DNA of 9,116 nucleotides from Candidatus Omnitrophota bacterium (GTDB lineage: Bacteria > Omnitrophota > Gorgyraeia > 2-01-FULL-45-10). Below are positions 5,784 to 9,116 of the stretch, one piece after another. A program made the position numbers and the translations under genes. Below the pieces are notes generated by a model. That model saw nothing but the letters and a program-made list of their open reading frames with translations. It searched no databases and was not told the origin of the DNA. Location: assembly GCA_030691985.1 (NCBI GenBank), contig JAUYDB010000070.1, forward strand, positions 1-9,116, in the 5' to 3' direction. The stretch's first letter is position 1. Every line of letters begins with the position of its first letter.

Positions 5784-7115
5784 ATGGCAAAAAAGACAAA
5801 AGCGGATATATTGAAGTTGGTAAAAGAACATAAGGTCAAATTCATAAGACTGTGGTTTACGGATGTGCTGGGATTCCTTAAAGGGTTTGCTATTACATTG
5901 GATGAACTCGAAGGCGCGCTCGAGGAAGGCATGGGTTTTGACGGCTCATCTATTGAAGGTTTTGCGCGTATCGAAGAATCTGATATGATAGCAAGGCCCG
6001 ACACCGACACATTTGCCATACTTCCGTGGAGGTCGGGCGAGGATAGCAGCGTTGCGCGGATGTTTTGTGATGTATTCGAACCGGGCGGCAGGCAATCCGA
6101 AGCCGATCCGCGTTATATATTAAAGCAAAACATCGCAAAAGCAAAGGAACTGGGTTTCATCTATAACGTAGGGCCGGAACTCGAGTATTTCTATTTCAAG
6201 GATTCGCAAATACCACAGCCATTGGATCAGGGCGGTTATTTCGATCTGGTGCCGCTTGATGTTGCGCAGGACCTCCGCAGGGATACTGTATTCGCGCTGC
6301 AGTCATTGGGGATACAGGTCGAGTACAGTCATCATGAGGTAGCGGCGAGCCAGCATGAGATAGACCTCCGTTACAAGGATGCTTTGACAATGGCCGATAA
6401 TGTCATGACTTACAGGCTCGTCGTAAAAGAGGTGGCGAGAAGGCATGGTGTATATGCGACATTTATGCCCAAGCCGATATTCGGCATAAACGGCTCAGGC
6501 ATGCATGTGCACCAGTCGCTTTTTAAGGGCGATAAGAACGCGTTCTTTGACGCAAAGAAAGAATATCACCTTTCGGAAACAGGCCGGTCATACACCGCAG
6601 GGTTGCTGAAACATGCGCCGGAAATTACTTCCATAACGAGCCAGTGGGTAAATTCCTATAAGAGGCTTGTCCCCGGCTATGAAGCGCCGGTTTATATATG
6701 CTGGGCGCAGATGAACCGTTCGGCGTTGATAAGAGTCCCCATGTATAAGCCGGGCAAGGAAAAGGCGACACGCATCGAATATCGTTCCCCCGACCCGGCA
6801 TGCAACCCGTATCTCGCGTTTTCAGTTATGCTTGCAGCCGGCCTTGAAGGCATAAATAAGAAATACAAATTGAGCCCGCCGTCGAATGATAATATTTATA
6901 ATATGAGCGATACGGATAGGGAAAAATCGGAAATAAGATCCTTACCCGAAGACTTGCTTGACGCGATAAGGATAACGGAAGAGAGTAAATTGGTAAAGAA
7001 CTGCCTTGGCGAAAAGATTTTCCGGTATTTCATACGCAACAAAAAAATGGAGTGGGATGAATACAAGGCGCAGGTAACACAGTATGAAGTAAATAAATAC
7101 CTGCCGATTTTATAG
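5784..7115 (+). CDS. glnA: Glutamine synthetase type I (GSI-alpha)
   Basis: A complete 443-residue glutamine synthetase, which makes glutamine from glutamate, ammonia and ATP as a cytosolic dodecamer. Signatures include the D53 loop (GFDGSSIEGF, 51-60), metal ligands E132 and E134 (GPELEY), E185 (SHHEV) and E192 (QHEID), H241 in INGSGMHVH, R294 in YKRLVPGYEAP with flap E300, and R330/E332/R334. Length and alignment fit the GSI-alpha group of Bacillus type. The adenylylation tyrosine region of GSI-beta (NLYDLPPEE) is replaced by NIYNMSDTDRE. R62 is at the same position as the R62 needed for feedback inhibition in Bacillus subtilis. AAAGGAGAG (5771-5778) is an ideal ribosome site. It is divergent from the HTH-like gene and convergent with the HAD gene, 31 bases apart, with no clear terminator between them. 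Confidence 0.98.
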   Translation: MAKKTKADILKLVKEHKVKFIRLWFTDVLGFLKGFAITLDELEGALEEGMGFDGSSIEGFARIEESDMIARPDTDTFAILPWRSGEDSSVARMFCDVFEPGGRQSEADPRYILKQNIAKAKELGFIYNVGPELEYFYFKDSQIPQPLDQGGYFDLVPLDVAQDLRRDTVFALQSLGIQVEYSHHEVAASQHEIDLRYKDALTMADNVMTYRLVVKEVARRHGVYATFMPKPIFGINGSGMHVHQSLFKGDKNAFFDAKKEYHLSETGRSYTAGLLKHAPEITSITSQWVNSYKRLVPGYEAPVYICWAQMNRSALIRVPMYKPGKEKATRIEYRSPDPACNPYLAFSVMLAAGLEGINKKYKLSPPSNDNIYNMSDTDREKSEIRSLPEDLLDAIRITEESKLVKNCLGEKIFRYFIRNKKMEWDEYKAQVTQYEVNKYLPIL

Positions 7116-7146
7116 GGGGCGGACACCATAGCTGCCCAATAAGCTG

Positions 7147-7770
7147 TTATTTAATATCCTCAAAAACAATCCCGCGCTTTCGCAACTCTTCCTTCAGGTT
7201 ATCCGCGCCTGAAAACCGTATAGAATCGATGCCTAATAAGAGGGCTTCCGCGGTAAGGTCCTCCCTGTCGTCTATATACAATAGCCTTGCCCTGTCGCCG
7301 CCGGCGCGCTTTATCACATCCTCAAATATGAGCCTGTCGGGTTTTATGGCTCCGACCATATAGGACAGGATAATTTCATCGAAAATTTTTATTACATCAA
7401 ACTTGTTGCGGATGTGCTCAAAGTGGAGCCTGTTTACGTTCGAGAGAAGAAATAGCCGGTAGGTTTTTTTGAGTTGTCTTGCGAGATCACAGGCCGCTTT
7501 GTCTTCCCAGAATATATCGTTCCATATATCAACGAAATCTTTATACGGAATCTCAATGCCGAGAAGGCCGGCGGCCCTTCTATGAAATTCCCGCGGTGAT
7601 ATCTCGCCCTTTTCAAACGCCCGCGTCAGTTCCGAATCAAAGAAGGCGTCGTAAATCCTTTTGGAATCGAGACTGAAAAGGATCGCGAGCTTTTTTGCGG
7701 AAATATTGTGATCGAACCTGATCAGGGTATTACCCAGGTCGAATACAATAACTGTGCATCGCTTTGGCAC
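7147..7770 (-). CDS. HAD-superfamily hydrolase (subfamily IA)
   Basis: A 207-residue haloacid-dehalogenase-type phosphatase. Motif I is VIVFDLGNTLIRFD with nucleophile D11. The usual second Asp is Gly, as in the YihX-like DLGN group of sugar phosphatases. Motif II is LLSN (S110), motif III is the Lys in GAIKPDRLIFE (K143), and motif IV is YIDDRED (D167, D168). Residues about 20-95 form the helical cap. A small phosphorylated metabolite is the likely substrate, but which one is not visible. It starts with GTG five bases after the stop of the 87-residue membrane gene, without a clear ribosome site, so translation is probably coupled. The gene ends 31 bases from the glnA stop. Confidence 0.9.
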   Translation of the reverse strand: MPKRCTVIVFDLGNTLIRFDHNISAKKLAILFSLDSKRIYDAFFDSELTRAFEKGEISPREFHRRAAGLLGIEIPYKDFVDIWNDIFWEDKAACDLARQLKKTYRLFLLSNVNRLHFEHIRNKFDVIKIFDEIILSYMVGAIKPDRLIFEDVIKRAGGDRARLLYIDDREDLTAEALLLGIDSIRFSGADNLKEELRKRGIVFEDIK

Positions 7771-7775
7771 TAATT

Positions 7776-8039
7776 TTATTGCTTCGTCGAATCAGGGTAA
7801 TTTTTCATCATCTTGGAGCACATCTTGGACATCGAACCGTGCTTCCAGGCCTTGCCCATAGGGCACCAATCGGTGCATGACTTAATAAGCCCGGCGATTA
7901 AACTTATGCCCAATATAAAAACTCCGAGCGCGTAGCCCAATAATTTCAGAATCCCTTCTTGCTTCTTGCCAATAACGCAAAGGACATATCCCAGCGCTAC
8001 GGTTATTAACAATCCATATAAATCCTTCATCCAAAGCAT
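7776..8039 (-). CDS. Small membrane protein with Cys/Met-rich tail
   Basis: An 87-residue protein that I do not recognise. It has two hydrophobic segments (about 7-24 and 29-52), a lysine-rich turn (GKKQEG, 24-29), and a 35-residue tail with C55, C59 and C74. The tail also holds Met61, 70, 73, 77 and 78 and a His at 67, in the sequence KSCTDWCPMGKAWKHGSMSK. The CxxxC-like spacing with nearby Met and His suggests metal (copper, iron or zinc) or thiol chemistry at the membrane face, but this is inference. The start is well fixed by AAGGAGGT (8045-8052) five bases before the ATG. It is followed at five bases by the HAD gene and preceded by the heptad hairpin after truA. Confidence 0.7.
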   Translation of the reverse strand: MLWMKDLYGLLITVALGYVLCVIGKKQEGILKLLGYALGVFILGISLIAGLIKSCTDWCPMGKAWKHGSMSKMCSKMMKNYPDSTKQ

Positions 8040-8044
8040 ATAGC

Positions 8045-8052
8045 ACCTCCTT
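8045..8052 (-). promoter_or_regulatory. Strong Shine-Dalgarno site for the 87-residue gene
   Basis: AAGGAGGT on the minus strand, five bases before the ATG at 8039. It supports translation of the small gene and its start. Confidence 0.8.
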
Positions 8053-8055
8053 CAA

Positions 8056-8133
8056 GTAACCAGAAACCAGTAACCAGATACCAGATTCAGGCTAACAACT
8101 TATTCTGGTTACTGTACTCTGGTTTCTGGTTTC
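8056..8133. repeat. Inverted heptad repeat forming a hairpin
   Basis: The left arm is four heptamers in tandem: GTAACCA, GAAACCA, GTAACCA, GATACCA (8056-8083). The right arm is four in the opposite sense: TGGTTAC, TGTACTC, TGGTTTC, TGGTTTC (8106-8133). They pair across a loop of about 22 bases. The left arm matches 104-129 (opposite strand) at 24 of 26 bases. It lies 23 bases past the truA stop and just before the ribosome site of the 87-residue gene, so it separates the two within the group. No T-run follows on the minus strand. Confidence 0.8.
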
Positions 8134-8155
8134 TTTTGAGTTTTGTGACAGCCTA

Positions 8156-8890
8156 TTAATACTTTACCTTCACCAGGCAAAGCCCTCTGGCCGGCATTGT
8201 GGGGCCGCACAGCTTCCTGTCTTTTTTGCGCAGGATTACCCTCACATCCCCCGCGCTTATTTTACCGCGCCCGACCTCTATAAGCGTGCCGGTTATATTA
8301 CGCGCCATATTGTACAGAAAACCATCGGCCTCCATATAAATGTACACCAGATCGCCCTTTTTTTCAATAGTAATCTTCCTGATCGTGCGAACGGCGTTCC
8401 GCCCGACACCATCTTTTGCCTGGAATGATCTAAAATCATGCCTGCCTGCCAGATATCGCGCCGCTTTTTTCATGGCGCCTAAATCGAGCGCATAAAAACA
8501 CTTCGCGGCAAAGCGGCGTAAAAGCGGATTTACGAAATCATTGTTAACAATGATGTAGCGATAGAGCTTACCCCTCGCATCATGCTGGGCGTTGAATTTA
8601 AGGCCGGCCTCTTCCATGCGGGCAATGACAATATCCTTTGGAAGCACGCTGTTTAACGCCATCTGGAATTTTTTTAGAGGAATCTTTGAAGATGTCTTAA
8701 AATTGGCGACCTGAGCCTCGGCATGGACGCCGGCGTCTGTCCTGCCGGAACCTACCACGCAAACCTTTTCGCCGGTTATCTTTTTAATGGCATTCTGGAT
8801 GACTTCCTGGACGGATAGGCCGTTCTTCTGAAACTGCCACCCCGAATATCCTGTCCCGTCGTACTGTATTGTAAGCTTCAGATTACGCAT
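8156..8890 (-). CDS. truA: tRNA pseudouridine(38-40) synthase TruA
   Basis: A 244-residue enzyme that converts uridines 38, 39 and 40 of the tRNA anticodon stem-loop to pseudouridine. The catalytic Asp is D52 in GSGRTDAGVHAEAQVANF. Other TruA signatures are YDGTGYSGWQ (10-19), the Y110 region KLYRY, HDFRSF (151-156), DGFLYNMARNI (189-199) and GPTMPARGL (229-237). Length is normal. The open frame runs to 8983, but the ATG at 8890 gives the standard N-terminus (MRNLKLTIQYDG) and the extra 31 residues have no similarity to the family. The ribosome site is weak here. It is first in a minus-strand group with the 87-residue and HAD genes. The heptad hairpin follows its stop. Confidence 0.95.
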   Translation of the reverse strand: MRNLKLTIQYDGTGYSGWQFQKNGLSVQEVIQNAIKKITGEKVCVVGSGRTDAGVHAEAQVANFKTSSKIPLKKFQMALNSVLPKDIVIARMEEAGLKFNAQHDARGKLYRYIIVNNDFVNPLLRRFAAKCFYALDLGAMKKAARYLAGRHDFRSFQAKDGVGRNAVRTIRKITIEKKGDLVYIYMEADGFLYNMARNITGTLIEVGRGKISAGDVRVILRKKDRKLCGPTMPARGLCLVKVKY

Positions 8891-9116
8891 AAAGCAGCCA
8901 TATTTCTTTACGTGTCCTGCCGTAATGGATTGAAATTTTTTAAGCCTCGATACTCTTATGGACACCGGGCCGGGACCTTTCACAACAGGACGGGTCCTGC
9001 CGCGAAAGGCGGAAATTTTTCATTTCAACCCGATTGGGCAGATTGACCGGATCCAAGCCTCTCTTGGCCTTATGGCCAGGGGGCTTCGCCTAATTTTGTT
9101 ATCAAGGAATAAAACC
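8891..9116. other. Non-coding upstream region of truA with small stems
   Basis: No gene is supported here; the longest minus-strand open stretch across 8963-9089 lacks a start with a ribosome site. It holds an imperfect direct repeat: ACGTGTCCTGCCG (8910-8922) recurs as ACGGGTCCTGCCG (8990-9002), 12 of 13 bases, and both are followed by GAAATTTTT after a short gap. The second copy is part of a perfect CAGGAC-GG-GTCCTG palindrome (8986-8999) followed by a CCGC/GCGG stem. A further hairpin lies at 9055-9086. A leader RNA or a decayed repeat are both possible. The window ends before the next gene. Confidence 0.45.
9055..9086. repeat. Hairpin near the right edge
   Basis: TGGCC-TTAT-GGCCA is a perfect 5-bp core stem, extended by TCTCT with GGGGG through G-U pairs on the plus strand and by AAG with CTT beyond a CC bulge. 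The plus strand continues CGCCTAATTTTG, a poor T-run, so it might be a weak terminator for a gene that is not seen, or a leader stem for truA on the other strand. Confidence 0.4.

Noticed and set aside
5669..6019. Minus-strand open frame over the glnA start
   Set aside because: It is Ser-rich antisense of the glnA N-terminus, with no independent support.
7116..7146. Bidirectional terminator between glnA and the HAD gene
   Set aside because: Only a four-pair GGGC/GCCC stem with a long loop is present, and there is no T-run.
8891..8983. Extra 31 residues before truA
   Set aside because: TruA proteins begin at the RNLKLTIQYDG segment, and the extension has no family resemblance.

Overview
The window looks like chromosome from an uncultured, free-living anaerobe-type bacterium. 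The mix of genes fits a lineage such as Candidatus Omnitrophota or a relative: a stand-alone MEMO-family protein, a feedback-type (GSI-alpha) glutamine synthetase, a lone rpsU, and several small membrane proteins with no named function. This placement is an inference from gene content and style; there is no rRNA or other decisive marker. No CRISPR array, insertion sequence, tRNA, rRNA or phage gene was seen.

Layout. From about 5640 down to 1 everything reads on the minus strand. In transcription order this is an uncharacterised HTH-like protein (5502-4852), a SemiSWEET/PQ-loop protein (4852-4589), an 85-residue two-helix membrane protein (4536-4279), a YacP-like NYN nuclease (4273-3860), ribosomal protein S21 (3808-3638, not called as a long ORF because it has only 56 residues), a large GT-C-like membrane protein (3524-1932), a TIM-barrel sugar isomerase/epimerase (1837-935) and a MEMO/AmmeMemoRadiSam B protein (938-129). 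glnA reads divergently on the plus strand (5784-7115). A second minus-strand group follows: truA (8890-8156), an 87-residue Cys/Met-tailed membrane protein (8039-7776) and a HAD hydrolase (7770-7147) that converges on glnA.

Regulation visible in the sequence. The 281-base divergent region between the HTH-like gene and glnA carries a good minus-strand promoter, then two palindromes of the TCTAACC-N-GGTTAGA type exactly 33 bp apart in the leader of the HTH-like gene. On the glnA side it carries a weaker promoter and short TGATACA direct repeats. rpsU has its own near-consensus promoter whose -35 box lies inside the last codons of the NYN nuclease gene. Strong Shine-Dalgarno sites move three starts downstream of, or confirm them against, the longest ORF (HTH-like protein, 85-residue protein, 87-residue protein).

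Repeats. The left edge holds REP-like GC-rich hairpins (1-22 and 26-80). A heptad repeat, TGGTTAC/TGGTTTC, occurs both at the left edge (104-129, touching the stop codon of the MEMO gene) and as an inverted, hairpin-forming pair after truA (8056-8133). The two places are almost 8 kb apart and match at 24 of 26 bases, so this is a dispersed element.

There is no obvious new multi-gene defence or mobile system. The points most worth following are the HTH-like protein with its paired operators, the heptad repeat family, the NYN nuclease next to S21, and the small Cys/Met-rich membrane protein.
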